From Actinomadura roseirufa (GTDB lineage Bacteria > Actinomycetota > Actinomycetes > Streptosporangiales > Streptosporangiaceae), in the NCBI RefSeq assembly GCF_900659635.1, contig NZ_CAACVB010000008.1:17958-81957 (forward strand): 64,000 nucleotides of DNA, in the 5' to 3' direction. Below the pieces are notes generated by a model. That model was not told the origin of the DNA and made no database searches. It saw only the letters and a program-made list of their open reading frames with translations. The position numbers were made by a program, and so were the translations under genes. Shown one piece after another: positions 41,527 to 49,755 of the stretch (positions within the stretch are counted from its first letter, which is position 1; every line of letters begins with the position of its first letter).

Positions 41527-42279
41527 ATGATCTTTTCCGAGCGGGTGGACGCGCTTCGGGTGGCGGCGCAGGCCGGCGACGGCGAGGCCGCCCGGGAGTA
41601 CGGACGGTTGCTGACCCTGCTTCCGGAGGCGGCGGAGAACGAACCGGTCTGGGCCGGTGAACCGTGGTTGCGCGCTGCGGTCGCCGCCCTGCCCGACGAC
41701 GCGCTTGCCCGCACGCTGCTGGGGAGCCTGCTGGTCACGCAGGTCGCGGCCTGGCAGAACATCATCGACCTCGACCACAATGCCGACGGGGAGGAGATCG
41801 AGGCCGCGAACACGCGGCGGCGGGAGGAGGCGGAGGAGCTGCTCGGCGGCGTCCTGCGCGCGGACCCCGAAGCGCCCACGCCCAAGGCGTGCCTGGCGGC
41901 GCTGGCCGAAGTGTTCGACGAAGGCGCCTACCCGGAGAGCGAAGACGGAGCCTTCCCTTACGACTACCACCACGTCCAGACGGACCTGTGGAGCGGCTCG
42001 GTATGCACCACGCTTCAACTGGTCGTCACCGATCCCGAAGAATTGCGCTGGGCCTGCGACCAATGGTTGGCGAACTACGAAGACTGGACGGACGGGCTCA
42101 CCCTTACCTCGTACTCCCGGGGTAAGGAGATCGGCAATGTGACCCTTTCAGAAGGCTCGGCAAAGGCCATCGACTGGGACGCGGTGACCATTCCGCCCTT
42201 GGCGGGCACCCCGCTGCCTCCGGGGCACCCTGCACCACACTGGCGTACCTACTACGGGTTCAGCGCCGAGGTCGGCTGA
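41527..42279 (+). CDS. Hypothetical acidic helical protein
   Basis: A 250-residue acidic protein, largely helical in its first two-thirds (ERVDALRVAAQAGDGEAARE, NTRRREEAEELLGGVLRADP), with an aromatic C-terminal part (DWTDGLTLTSYSRGKEIGNV). The repeat spacing of the first part resembles TPR/Sel1-like helices. No Shine-Dalgarno precedes the GTG at 41524 or the ATG at 41527, so translation may be leaderless. No catalytic motif is seen. Confidence 0.65.
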   Translation: MIFSERVDALRVAAQAGDGEAAREYGRLLTLLPEAAENEPVWAGEPWLRAAVAALPDDALARTLLGSLLVTQVAAWQNIIDLDHNADGEEIEAANTRRREEAEELLGGVLRADPEAPTPKACLAALAEVFDEGAYPESEDGAFPYDYHHVQTDLWSGSVCTTLQLVVTDPEELRWACDQWLANYEDWTDGLTLTSYSRGKEIGNVTLSEGSAKAIDWDAVTIPPLAGTPLPPGHPAPHWRTYYGFSAEVG

Positions 42280-42484
42280 ACAGTGGAAACAGTGAGCTTC
42301 TGAGAATCGCGTCCCACCTTACGGTGCCCGGGTCGAGTTCAGGCTGCCAGGGGCACTGGACGGTGAACCCGTGCGGCCGGCACGCGGCCCGTCCGGGCGA
42401 ACAGGGTCCGCTCGTCGCGTAGAGCCGGGGTGGCGCCGCCTTCCGATCGCTGCGGCCCGGCGGCGCCACCCCTACTAGCGACAA

Positions 42485-42731
42485 TCGCAGGTCTTACGGG
42501 CTGGAGCCCCGACCGGCACGCCCCCCTTTCGACCCGCCGCCCCTCCTCGTCGAGTGCCCGCCGGTCCTTCGATCACCCCCGGCGAGGAACAGACGCCGGT
42601 CAGCGTGACGACCGCAAATCCCACGGGCTGGAGCCCAGACCGGCGCGGCCTCCTGTTTCGGGTCGCTGCCGTCCTTGCCGGGTGCAGTCCGGTCGTTCGG
42701 ATCGTCCCGCGAGGTCAGACGCCGGTCAGCG
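42485..42731. repeat. Imperfect tandem repeat of about 120 bp
   Basis: Two related units lie side by side. Each starts near ACGGGCTGGAGCCC (about 42499 and 42621), continues with GACCGGC, and ends in AGACGCCGGTCAGCG (to about 42605 and 42731). The units are only partly alike in the middle. No gene is seen in the 435 bases from 42280 to 42715. Confidence 0.6.
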
Positions 42732-42841
42732 CCGCCGGGGCGTCGCCGGGCTCCCGGAGGGAGGCCAACAGGGCGTGGGCCTCGTGTTCGGTCATCCGGG
42801 ACGTGTCGTACGGGACGCCGTTGACCCAGCGCTGGGTCCGC
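42715..42841 (-). pseudogene. Tail of a flavodoxin-type oxidoreductase (second copy)
   Basis: The minus strand encodes RTQRWVNGVPYDTSRMTEHE then AHALLASLREPGDAPAALTG and a stop, homologous to the end of the fragment at 35016-35390. The similarity stops abruptly where the LysR fragment begins. Confidence 0.7.
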
Positions 42842-42842
42842 G

Positions 42843-43193
42843 TCCGAACTGTCCACCGCCGATCTGCTCACCTGGCCGCATCAGATCAACAGCGGTCTCT
42901 GTGACCGGCTCCTGTCCGCCTTCCACATCGGCGGAGCCGATCTGCGCATCGTCCGGACCGCCGACAGCGTGCACGCCATCGCCGCGCATGTCGCCGCGGG
43001 CACGGGCATCGGCATCGCGGTCGAATCCGCGCTCGACCACCGGCCGCCCGGCCTGCGCGTCATCCCCCTCAGCGGCCCTTCGACCACCGCCGACCAGGTC
43101 GTCCTCACGCCCGCCGAGCCGTCGGACACCGCCACGGCACTGCGCGACCTGCTGCTGGACGCCTCGGCGGAGTCGCCTTCCGTCGGCCGCTGA
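42843..43193 (+). pseudogene. C-terminal half of a LysR-type regulator
   Basis: The frame encodes TWPHQINSGLCDRLLSAFHI, ADLRIVRTADSVHAIAAHVA, AGTGIGIAVESALDHRPPGL and a C-terminal VLTPAEPSDTATALRDLLLD. This is the last part of a LysR substrate-binding domain. The helix-turn-helix and first subdomain are missing, cut off at the oxidoreductase tail. An internal ATG at 42969 could start a 74-residue peptide, but it would lack DNA binding. Confidence 0.8.
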
Positions 43194-43219
43194 CGGGCGG
43201 TGCGGGCGCGCTGGCTACG

Positions 43220-43984
43220 ATGATGATCATGTTGCCTCGGACGGAGATCGACGGGCATCCCCCGCGCGCTGACGACCTGCTGGCCCCGGCCCTGGTGAAC
43301 TACGGCCACGTCACCGTCATGCAGGTGCGTGACCGGGCCGTCCGTGGGCTCGACCCGCATTTGGCGCGCCTGGACGCGGCCAACCGCGAGCTGTTCGGCG
43401 CCGGGCTCGACGGCGAACGGGTCCGCGAGCACGTCCGGCACGCGCTCGGCGAAGTGGCCGATGCCACCGTGCGCGTCACCGTGTTCCAGAACGGTGAACA
43501 GGTATCAGTGATGGTCACGGTCAGGCAGCCCTCGGAGGCGCCGACCGTCCCCCAGGGCCTTCGGTCCGTCGACTACCAGCGGCCGGTCCCGCACATCAAG
43601 CACACCGGGACCTTCGGCCAGATCCACTACGGCACGCTCGCCGAACGCGAGGGCTACGACGACGCCCTGCTCGTCGACCACGACGACGCCGTGATCGAGG
43701 CCGGGATCGCGAACGTCCTCTGCCACGACGGCGACGCCTTCGTGTGGCCCGACGCACCGGCCCTGCCCGGGATCACGATGCTCCTGCTGGACCGGGCCGG
43801 GCTCGGAGCCCGCCGCCGCAGGATCCGCCGCACCGACCTGACGTCCTGCGCGGCGGTCTTCGTCACGAACTCCAGGGGAGTCTCCCCCGTCGGCCGCGTC
43901 GACGACATGGAGATCCCGCAGGACCAGGACATCGCCGCGCGGCTGACCGGCCTCTACGCCTCGATCCCATGGGACGTCATCTAG
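43220..43984 (+). CDS. Class IV aminotransferase (branched-chain aminotransferase / aminodeoxychorismate lyase fold)
   Basis: A 254-residue PLP-dependent enzyme. The pyridoxal lysine is in RPVPHIKHTGTFGQIHYG. DALLVDHDDAVIEAGIANVL corresponds to the phosphate-binding and substrate strand of this fold, where EGxxxN is usual; here it reads EAGIANV. CAAVFVTNSRGVSPVGRVDD is the late active-site loop. Length fits ADC lyase or D-amino-acid aminotransferase relatives. Three near starts exist (43220, 43223, 43229). It follows the LysR remnant and may once have been controlled by it. Confidence 0.85.
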   Translation: MMIMLPRTEIDGHPPRADDLLAPALVNYGHVTVMQVRDRAVRGLDPHLARLDAANRELFGAGLDGERVREHVRHALGEVADATVRVTVFQNGEQVSVMVTVRQPSEAPTVPQGLRSVDYQRPVPHIKHTGTFGQIHYGTLAEREGYDDALLVDHDDAVIEAGIANVLCHDGDAFVWPDAPALPGITMLLLDRAGLGARRRRIRRTDLTSCAAVFVTNSRGVSPVGRVDDMEIPQDQDIAARLTGLYASIPWDVI

Positions 43985-44013
43985 GCCGTACCGGGAAGCA
44001 CATGCCGCCTCGG

Positions 44014-44063
44014 CGGCCATAACCGGCCGTCCTGGCATTTTCTCGGGGTGGGATGATCGTCTG
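44014..44063 (+). promoter_or_regulatory. Duplicated promoter of the first AraC-type gene
   Basis: CGGCCATAACCGGCCG, then a CTGGCA hexamer and GGGTGGGATGATC, precede the GTG. The second paralogue has GCGGCCATAAGCGGCCGC, CTGACA and GGGTGGGATGATC at 44989-45032. The GC-rich palindrome plus hexamer look like an operator and -35. Confidence 0.55.
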
Positions 44064-44924
44064 GTGAACCACACCGGAATGCATACGCTTTTATGGGGGG
44101 ACGTAATAGCGGACGGCTTGTTCAGCCTGCACGTCGGCGCCGTTGATCCGGCGTGCAAGAGAGCGGGCCTCAGTTGGACGGGCGTGCGTCGAGATGACGT
44201 GTGGGTCGATGTGCCCATGGGCACGGTCTCCCTCTTTTTCAACCTCACCGGTGCGGCACTCAAAGTGCCCGACCCCGAACGGCCCGGTCACACCGTGGTC
44301 GCCGCCGACGCGTGGGTGGCCGGGCCGCTCGACCACCACACCGTGACCGAAGGCCCCGCCGATATCGACCTGCTCCGGGTCGAGATGAACCCATGGGACG
44401 CCCACCGGCTGTTCGGCGGGCGGCCGATACGCGAGATCGCCAACGCGGACATCCCTATGGAGGACCTCCTCGGCCGGTGGTCGACCGGGATGCTGCACCG
44501 GCTCCAGGACACCGAGGACCCTCGCGACCGGGTCCACTGCCTCCGCACCGCCTTGGCCGCGCGGCTGAGCGACGGCCCCGGCCCCGATCCGGCCGTGCTC
44601 CACATCTGGCGGCGGATCCGCGCGTCCGGCGGACGGGTCCCGATCGGCGAACTGGCCGCGGAGATGGGCTGGACACGGCGGCACCTGACCCGCAAGTTCA
44701 CCCAGCACGCCGGCCTGCCGCCCAAGAGCATGGCACGGATCCGGCGCCTGCACCTCGCCCTCGGCCTGCTGGCGACCGGCCCGGAGATCGCCATGAGCGA
44801 CCTCGCCGTCCGATCCGGCTACAGCGACCAACCCCACCTGACACGCGAGATAAGGGCCCTGACCGGAAGGACGCCGTCACGCCTGTTCACCGACCTCGTC
44901 GACCTGTGCGGAGACCCCGACTAG
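44064..44924 (+). CDS. AraC-family transcriptional regulator (paralogue 1)
   Basis: A 286-residue regulator. The N-terminal cupin-like part resembles that of regulators with a DUF6597-type sensor (MGTVSLFFNLTGAALKVPDP, VVAADAWVAGPLDHHTVTEG). The C-terminal double helix-turn-helix reads PIGELAAEMGWTRRHLTRKF, QHAGLPPKSMARIRRLHLAL and MSDLAVRSGYSDQPHLTREI. The GTG start has a conserved upstream block shared with paralogue 2. The gene after it is its close duplicate. Confidence 0.88.
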   Translation: MNHTGMHTLLWGDVIADGLFSLHVGAVDPACKRAGLSWTGVRRDDVWVDVPMGTVSLFFNLTGAALKVPDPERPGHTVVAADAWVAGPLDHHTVTEGPADIDLLRVEMNPWDAHRLFGGRPIREIANADIPMEDLLGRWSTGMLHRLQDTEDPRDRVHCLRTALAARLSDGPGPDPAVLHIWRRIRASGGRVPIGELAAEMGWTRRHLTRKFTQHAGLPPKSMARIRRLHLALGLLATGPEIAMSDLAVRSGYSDQPHLTREIRALTGRTPSRLFTDLVDLCGDPD

Positions 44925-45038
44925 CTCCGCGTCTCCACTTCGTCCAAAACCCACCCGTCCCGAGAACGGCCCGGATCGGAACATCCCGCGGCCATAAGCG
45001 GCCGCTCTGACATCGCGTCAGGGTGGGATGATCAGTCG

Positions 45039-45959
45039 GTGACTCGCATCGGAATACAAGCGCTTTGGTGGGGTGACGTAAGAGCGAACGGCCTGTTCAA
45101 CTTGGGCGATGGCACGGCGGGGTCATCGCGTAACAAGGTGGGCCCCAATTTGACCGGCGTGCGGCGAGATAATGTGTGGGTCGATGTGCCCATGGGCACG
45201 GTCTCCCTCTTTTTCAACCTCTCCTGTGCGGGGCTCAAAGTGCCCGACCCGCAACGGCCCGGTCGCGTCCTGATCGCCCCCGACGCGTGGGTGGCCGGGC
45301 CGCTCGACCACCACATCGTGACCGAAGGCCCCGCCGAGGTCGACCTGCTCCGGATCGAGATGAGCCCCTGGGAGGCCTACCGCCTGCTCGGCGGGACGCC
45401 GATTCGGGAGATCGCCAACACGGACCTTCCCATGGAGGAGTTCCTCGGCCGGTGGGCGACCGAAATGCTGTACCGGCTCCACGACATCAAAGATCACCGC
45501 GACCGGGCCCGCTGCCTCCGCGCGGCCCTCGCCGCGCGGCTGAGTGACGCCCCCGGCCCCGACCCGGCCGTGCTCCACATCTGGCAGCGGATCCGCGCCT
45601 CCGGTGGACGGGTCCAGATCGGCGAACTGGCCGCGGAGATGGGCTGGACGCGCCGGCACCTGACCCGCAAGTTCACCCAGCACGCCGGCCTGCCCCCCAA
45701 GTCCATGGCACGGATCCGGCGCCTGCACCTCGCCCTCGACCTGCTGGCCACCGGCTCGGGAATGGCCATGAGCGACCTCGCCGTCCAATGCGGCTACAGC
45801 GACCAACCCCACCTGACACGCGAGATGAGGGCCCTGACCGGAAGGACACCATCGCACCTGCTCCCCGACCTCATCGACCGGCGTGAGGACGAGGACGAAC
45901 TCGGCACGTCCCATTCATTCAAGACCTCACCCGCTCCCGGGAACTACATTCGGCCCTAG
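45039..45959 (+). CDS. AraC-family transcriptional regulator (paralogue 2)
   Basis: A 306-residue duplicate of the preceding gene, conserved along its whole length (VWVDVPMGTVSLFFNLSCAG, AADAW replaced by APDAW, RHLTRKFTQHAGLPPKSMAR). It has about 20 extra residues at the C-terminus, with the end SFKTSPAPGNYIRP. The largest differences are in the first 45 residues, which may change the ligand. Promoter and leader are duplicated too. Confidence 0.88.
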   Translation: MTRIGIQALWWGDVRANGLFNLGDGTAGSSRNKVGPNLTGVRRDNVWVDVPMGTVSLFFNLSCAGLKVPDPQRPGRVLIAPDAWVAGPLDHHIVTEGPAEVDLLRIEMSPWEAYRLLGGTPIREIANTDLPMEEFLGRWATEMLYRLHDIKDHRDRARCLRAALAARLSDAPGPDPAVLHIWQRIRASGGRVQIGELAAEMGWTRRHLTRKFTQHAGLPPKSMARIRRLHLALDLLATGSGMAMSDLAVQCGYSDQPHLTREMRALTGRTPSHLLPDLIDRREDEDELGTSHSFKTSPAPGNYIRP

Positions 45960-46131
45960 TTCCTCCCGGGCTCGCCGCACAGGGGCCCGGAGGGCTCGTC
46001 AGACCACGTGAACGGCCCGCACCCGGTCTCCTGGTTCCGCCGACGCCGCTCCCGCAGCTCGACGGCCGACGCCCATGCCCCCTCGTCCGGGGTGGGCCGT
46101 CACCCGATCACGGGAGGATTCTGCTTTGCAC

Positions 46132-46254
46132 ATGCCATTGGGCCGCAAGGGCCGCCTGGCCCTCACCATCGCCGCCGCCGTGACGATGCCGTGCACGACG
46201 ATGACCGGTCCCGCCCACGCGTGGGTGTCGATCCCGAAGGCGTCTAGGTCCTGA
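46132..46254 (+). CDS. Candidate small secreted peptide (40 codons)
   Basis: A short frame starting MPLGRKGRLALTIAAAVTMP and ending HAWVSIPKASRS. It has the layout of an exported peptide: basic start (RKGR), hydrophobic core, and a likely signal-peptidase site after PAHA. Cleavage would leave about ten residues, WVSIPKASRS. CGGGAGG lies upstream, with a rather long spacer of about 14 bases. A GC-rich hairpin follows the stop. No homologue is recalled, so coding is a proposal based on signal, ribosome site and terminator. Confidence 0.45.
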   Translation: MPLGRKGRLALTIAAAVTMPCTTMTGPAHAWVSIPKASRS

Positions 46255-46263
46255 GGCGACCTC

Positions 46264-46290
46264 GCGGCCCCCGGGGTGAGCCCCCGGGGC
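46264..46290 (+). terminator. Hairpin after the small secreted-peptide frame
   Basis: GGCCCCCGGGG and the following CCCCCGGGGC form a short-loop GC-rich hairpin about 10 bases beyond the stop. Confidence 0.5.
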
Positions 46291-46413
46291 ACCTCGACGT
46301 GCGGTGATTTCCGGTCAGGGCCGGTTTCGGACAGTGGACGGCGCCGCGAATCCCGACGTCAGGGGGCCGCGTACCGCCATCATTAGCGCACTTCCCGATT
46401 ACTGGAGTCATCT

Positions 46414-47628
46414 GTGCGCAGGCTGTTGTGCGTGGTCGTCCTACTTTTGGTCACGGCGGTTTCGGTTGGCGTGGCCCAGGCCATGAACGGTCAGCCGAAG
46501 GGCGGCAGTGTCACGATCCAACCCGCGGCAGCTCAGGCCGCCGCCCGGACGGCGGCAGCGGGGCCCGGCAGCACGCCGTGCTTCCAAGGGCATCCCGTCC
46601 CCAACCCCTGCTCCAGTTCCGACCCGCAGGTGAGGCTGCGCTTCTACACGTCCTCCGGTGACACGTCGAGCTGCTCCTTCACGGCCAACATCACGTGGGG
46701 CGACGGGGCGAAGACCGCCCAGTCGTTCCGTGGCGGGCCGCTCAACGCCACCGTCGTGCTGATCCGCCACCTCTACGCCCGGCGGGGCACCTACTCGATC
46801 AACGGCCAGGTGTCGTCACCGTCCGGCTGCAACGGCTTCAGCTTCTCCCTCAAGTTCGTTCTCCAGCGCCTCCGCGCTCCCGCGACGCTCGCGGCACTCG
46901 GAGACTCCTACTCCGCCGGCGAGGGGACCGAGGCATACGACCCCAAGTCGCGGACCTGTCACCGTTCGCCCAACTGGGCCTGGCCGAGGCTGCTGCCCAA
47001 GCACAACCCCGCCATCACCACGGTGAACCTGCTGGCCTGCTCGGGGGCCAAGTCCACGAGCCTCGACAAGAACGACAAGTTCGAACGGGCACAGCTGGTG
47101 ACCCTGAAGAACCTCAAGCCGCAGCCCAACCTCGTCACGATCACGATCGGCGGCAACGACATCGGCTTCTCCGGCGTGCTCAAGGACTGTTTCCTTCATG
47201 ACTGCCTGCGCACCGGCGTCCTGGAGGAGACGGAAAAGAAGATCGCCCACCAGCGCGGCACGCTCATGCAGGACTACCAGCGCATCCAGTGGGCCGCGCC
47301 CAACGCGACGGTGCTCGTGGTCGGCTACCCGCAGATCTTCAACGACCACCGCAACTGCGGCCGCTACACCTGGGCGGAGGCGCACCGGCTGAACCGGCTT
47401 GGCGCGATGCTGAACGACCAGATCAAGGCCGCGGCGGGCAACGTCAGACTCAACTACGTCGACGTGACCGACGTGTTCCGCGGACACGAGGAATGCGCTA
47501 AGGATTCCTGGGTCTACCCGATCACGTGGACGACCGGCGCCTTCCAGCAGGAACCCGCACACCCGACCAAGCGGGGCCAGCAGGCCATCGCCGCCGCCGT
47601 GGCCAGGTACATGTCCGAACACCTCTGA
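46414..47628 (+). CDS. Secreted SGNH/GDSL-type hydrolase with N-terminal beta domain
   Basis: A 404-residue exported esterase/lipase-like protein. The signal peptide is RRLLCVVVLLLVTAVSVGVA. Residues of about 65-150 form a PKD-like domain (ANITWGDGAKTAQSFRGG, then HLYARRGTYSINGQVSSP). The SGNH blocks follow: ALGDSYSAGEGTEAYD (Ser), NLLACSGAKSTS (Gly), TITIGGNDIGFSGV (Asn) and AHPTKRGQQAI (His). The order matches Streptomyces SGNH lipases. The GTG at 46414 has TGGAG eight bases upstream. Several paired cysteines suit an extracellular site. Confidence 0.9.
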   Translation: MRRLLCVVVLLLVTAVSVGVAQAMNGQPKGGSVTIQPAAAQAAARTAAAGPGSTPCFQGHPVPNPCSSSDPQVRLRFYTSSGDTSSCSFTANITWGDGAKTAQSFRGGPLNATVVLIRHLYARRGTYSINGQVSSPSGCNGFSFSLKFVLQRLRAPATLAALGDSYSAGEGTEAYDPKSRTCHRSPNWAWPRLLPKHNPAITTVNLLACSGAKSTSLDKNDKFERAQLVTLKNLKPQPNLVTITIGGNDIGFSGVLKDCFLHDCLRTGVLEETEKKIAHQRGTLMQDYQRIQWAAPNATVLVVGYPQIFNDHRNCGRYTWAEAHRLNRLGAMLNDQIKAAAGNVRLNYVDVTDVFRGHEECAKDSWVYPITWTTGAFQQEPAHPTKRGQQAIAAAVARYMSEHL

Positions 47629-47910
47629 CCAACACCTGCCGACCGGCGGTGCCTTCGCTACGGCCTACGACCAGGCAGTTCTTTTCAGGACTTATCGCTG
47701 TTCACCATCGTCAACATGGCGTGCTTCGGCGCGGTCATGCTCGTGCTGTGGCGGTGGGGCTGGCTCGGTGAGTCCGGTGTAGCCACCTGGGGCAGGGCTC
47801 GCCGCTGGTGGCTCGCCATACCCGCATCAAGCCCGGCACAGGGGAATGACCGGGAACGTCGCGGATGGGCACGCGCGCCGAGGCTCGCGCTTGGCCCGCG
47901 AGCTCGCTGC
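47629..47910. other. Intergenic stretch, nothing recognised
   Basis: The 282 bases between the SGNH hydrolase and the broken small gene contain short frames only. One (from 47716) begins with a hydrophobic stretch ACFGAVMLVLWRWGWLG, but it lacks a ribosome site and a protein-like continuation. Confidence 0.4.
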
Positions 47911-48267
47911 TCAGAGAATGTACGTTCGACCCAAATCCTCAAGGCGTAGATCCGGAATCGCCTCGACAGGGCGGATCGTCATTGATCGGAATCTGACTTC
48001 AGGTCTTGCGACAAAAAGAGCAGCCCATTGCCCCGAGAGGTGCTCACTGCCCTCCGGACCAGAGAACTCACCCACCAGGGTGATGAGATATATTGGTCTT
48101 GGCAGGGCGTCGATAGCACCGCCCCATATGGCCTTCACCGCAGCACGATGAGTGGTTGCAACTACGCGGATTTCTCTTGGAGAAGTATCGCCATGTTCAT
48201 TCGCCCACGCGTGGCAAAATTCTCGAATCCGATCGAGGGTTTAGGCTGTGATCTCTTCCATGGGCAT
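47911..48267 (-). pseudogene. Small gene interrupted by an early in-frame stop
   Basis: On the minus strand a good site (CGTGAGG) precedes ATG at 48267, which reads MPMEEITA, then TAA (48243-48241), and then continues in the same frame for 110 codons. The continuation has natural protein character: TLDRIREFCHAWANEHGDTS, PREIRVVATTHRAAVKAIWG, PIYLITLVGEFSGPEGSEHL, FVARPEVRFRSMTIRPVEAI. The sequence is less GC-rich than its neighbours. Without the stop it would be a 118-residue protein. A GTG at 48138 could still give 75 residues. The family is not recognised. Confidence 0.6.
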
Positions 48268-48479
48268 TCTGTGAACCTCACGGGGCGCGGCTGTCGACAT
48301 CGCAGTGTGCTGGGTCGAGGGCGAACACCAAGAACGCGGCCGAGGGCAGCGCGGCTGTGGCGGTGATGCTGTAGATCGGTGAACCGGTCGGTTGGGTGGG
48401 CACCTGAGCGGCCGACGTCCACTGGCAGGGCGTCTCCCTGGGGATCGCCTGGGCGGACGTGTGTTGGCTGGTCGTGGGG

Positions 48480-49226
48480 TTAGGACGGGGTTTTGCGGGT
48501 TAGGAAGGCTCGCATTCGGGTTTGTTTTTCTTCGCTTTCGAAGAGGATCGCCTGGGCCAGGTCGTCGGCCAGGGGGTGGGGGCCATCGGCGTCCAGGACG
48601 AGTTTGGTCAGGCGCAGAGCGGACGGGGCGGAGCGGGCCATGCGGTCGAGGAGGCGGTGGGCGTGGTCCAGGAGGTCGGCGGGCGGGACGATCTCGGCGA
48701 TCAGGCCGAAGCGTTCGGCGGCGGCGGCGTCCAGGGTGCGGCCGCCGAGGAGGACCTGTTTCGCCACGGAACGGCCGACCAGGTCGCCGAGCCGCCAGCA
48801 GGCGCCCGCGGCGGCGAGGATGCCGAGGCCCGGTTCGGGGTTGCCGAACACCGCCGACGGGGTCGCCAGCCGGATGTCGCAGGCGTAGGCCAGCTCCGCG
48901 CCGCCGCCGAGGGCGTACCCGTCGACGGCGGCGCAGGTGGGCAGGGGGAGGCGGGCGATCCGGTCGAAGAGGCGGCTGTTGATGCCGGCGAGGGCCTCGT
49001 CCCGGCCGCGCTCCAGCAGCTCACCGATGTCGGCGCCCGCGGCGAACACGCCGCCCCGGCCGGTGAGCAGCAGCAGCCGGGGGCGTCTTTCCAGGTCGGC
49101 GCACACGGCGTGCAGTTCCTCGACCATCGTCGCGTTGATCGCGTTGCGGGCCTCGGGGCGGTGCAGCTCGACGACCGTGCGGTCGTCCCGCTCGGTGACC
49201 GCCAGGGTCTCGAACGCGCCGGTCAT
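48480..49226 (-). CDS. Enoyl-CoA hydratase/isomerase family protein
   Basis: A 248-residue crotonase-fold enzyme acting on acyl-CoA. The CoA/oxyanion loop is GGVFAAGADIGELL, and the second oxyanion segment plus first acid is CAAVDGYALGGGAELAYACD. The second glutamate is in FGNPEPGLGILAAAG, so both hydratase acids are present. The ATG at 49226 follows GGGAGG. It diverges from the PaaI thioesterase and PaaK ligase genes, so it is probably the phenylacetate/aromatic acyl-CoA hydratase of this set (PaaF/PaaG-like). Confidence 0.88.
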   Translation of the reverse strand: MTGAFETLAVTERDDRTVVELHRPEARNAINATMVEELHAVCADLERRPRLLLLTGRGGVFAAGADIGELLERGRDEALAGINSRLFDRIARLPLPTCAAVDGYALGGGAELAYACDIRLATPSAVFGNPEPGLGILAAAGACWRLGDLVGRSVAKQVLLGGRTLDAAAAERFGLIAEIVPPADLLDHAHRLLDRMARSAPSALRLTKLVLDADGPHPLADDLAQAILFESEEKQTRMRAFLTRKTPS

Positions 49227-49283
49227 GGTCGCCTCCCGCATGCTTGACACCGCCGCCCGACCACGGCTTTCATGGCCTTTCTA

Positions 49284-49297
49284 ACCGTCCATTCGGT
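49284..49297. promoter_or_regulatory. Inverted repeat in the crotonase-paaI divergent promoter
   Basis: ACCG-TCCATT-CGGT is centred between the divergent genes. TetR-type repressors of aromatic and acyl-CoA pathways often bind ACCG/CGGT repeats of this spacing. No regulator gene is adjacent in the window. Confidence 0.5.
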
Positions 49298-49320
49298 CAG
49301 TTTCAAGCCGGGGGTGCGCG

Positions 49321-49746
49321 ATGGAGGCGGAGCCGCCGAACGGCGACGGCGCGGCGGCGGCGATGTTCGGTGCCGACCGGGCGTCGCGGGCCCTCGGGAT
49401 CGAGCTGGTGTCGGCGGGCGGCGGACGGGCCGTGGCGCGGATGCGGGTGACGGACGACATGGTGAACGGGCACGCCATCACGCACGGCGGGTACGTCTTC
49501 CTGCTCGCCGACACGGCGTTCGCGTGCGCGTGCAACAGCCACGGGCCGGTGACGGTGGCCGCGGGCGCCGACATCACGTTCGTCGCGGCGACGCGCGCGG
49601 GTGACCTGCTGGTCGCCGAGGCCGGGGAGCGCACCCGGTTCGGACGCAGCGGGATCTACGACGTCACCGTCCACCGGGAGGACCCGGACGGATCGCGCGA
49701 GGTGGTCGCCGAGTTCCGGGGTCGCAGCCGCGTCCTCGGCAGATAG
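49321..49746 (+). CDS. paaI: Hydroxyphenylacetyl-CoA thioesterase PaaI-like
   Basis: A 141-residue hotdog-fold thioesterase. The signature NGHAITHGGYVFLLADTAFA holds the HGG and catalytic aspartate of PaaI. The end VHREDPDGSREVVAEFRGRS is typical. It hydrolyses stalled ring-hydroxylated phenylacetyl-CoA intermediates and protects the CoA pool. It precedes paaK by nine bases, and the pair forms an operon. Confidence 0.9.
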   Translation: MEAEPPNGDGAAAAMFGADRASRALGIELVSAGGGRAVARMRVTDDMVNGHAITHGGYVFLLADTAFACACNSHGPVTVAAGADITFVAATRAGDLLVAEAGERTRFGRSGIYDVTVHREDPDGSREVVAEFRGRSRVLGR

Positions 49747-49755
49747 GGGACGATC

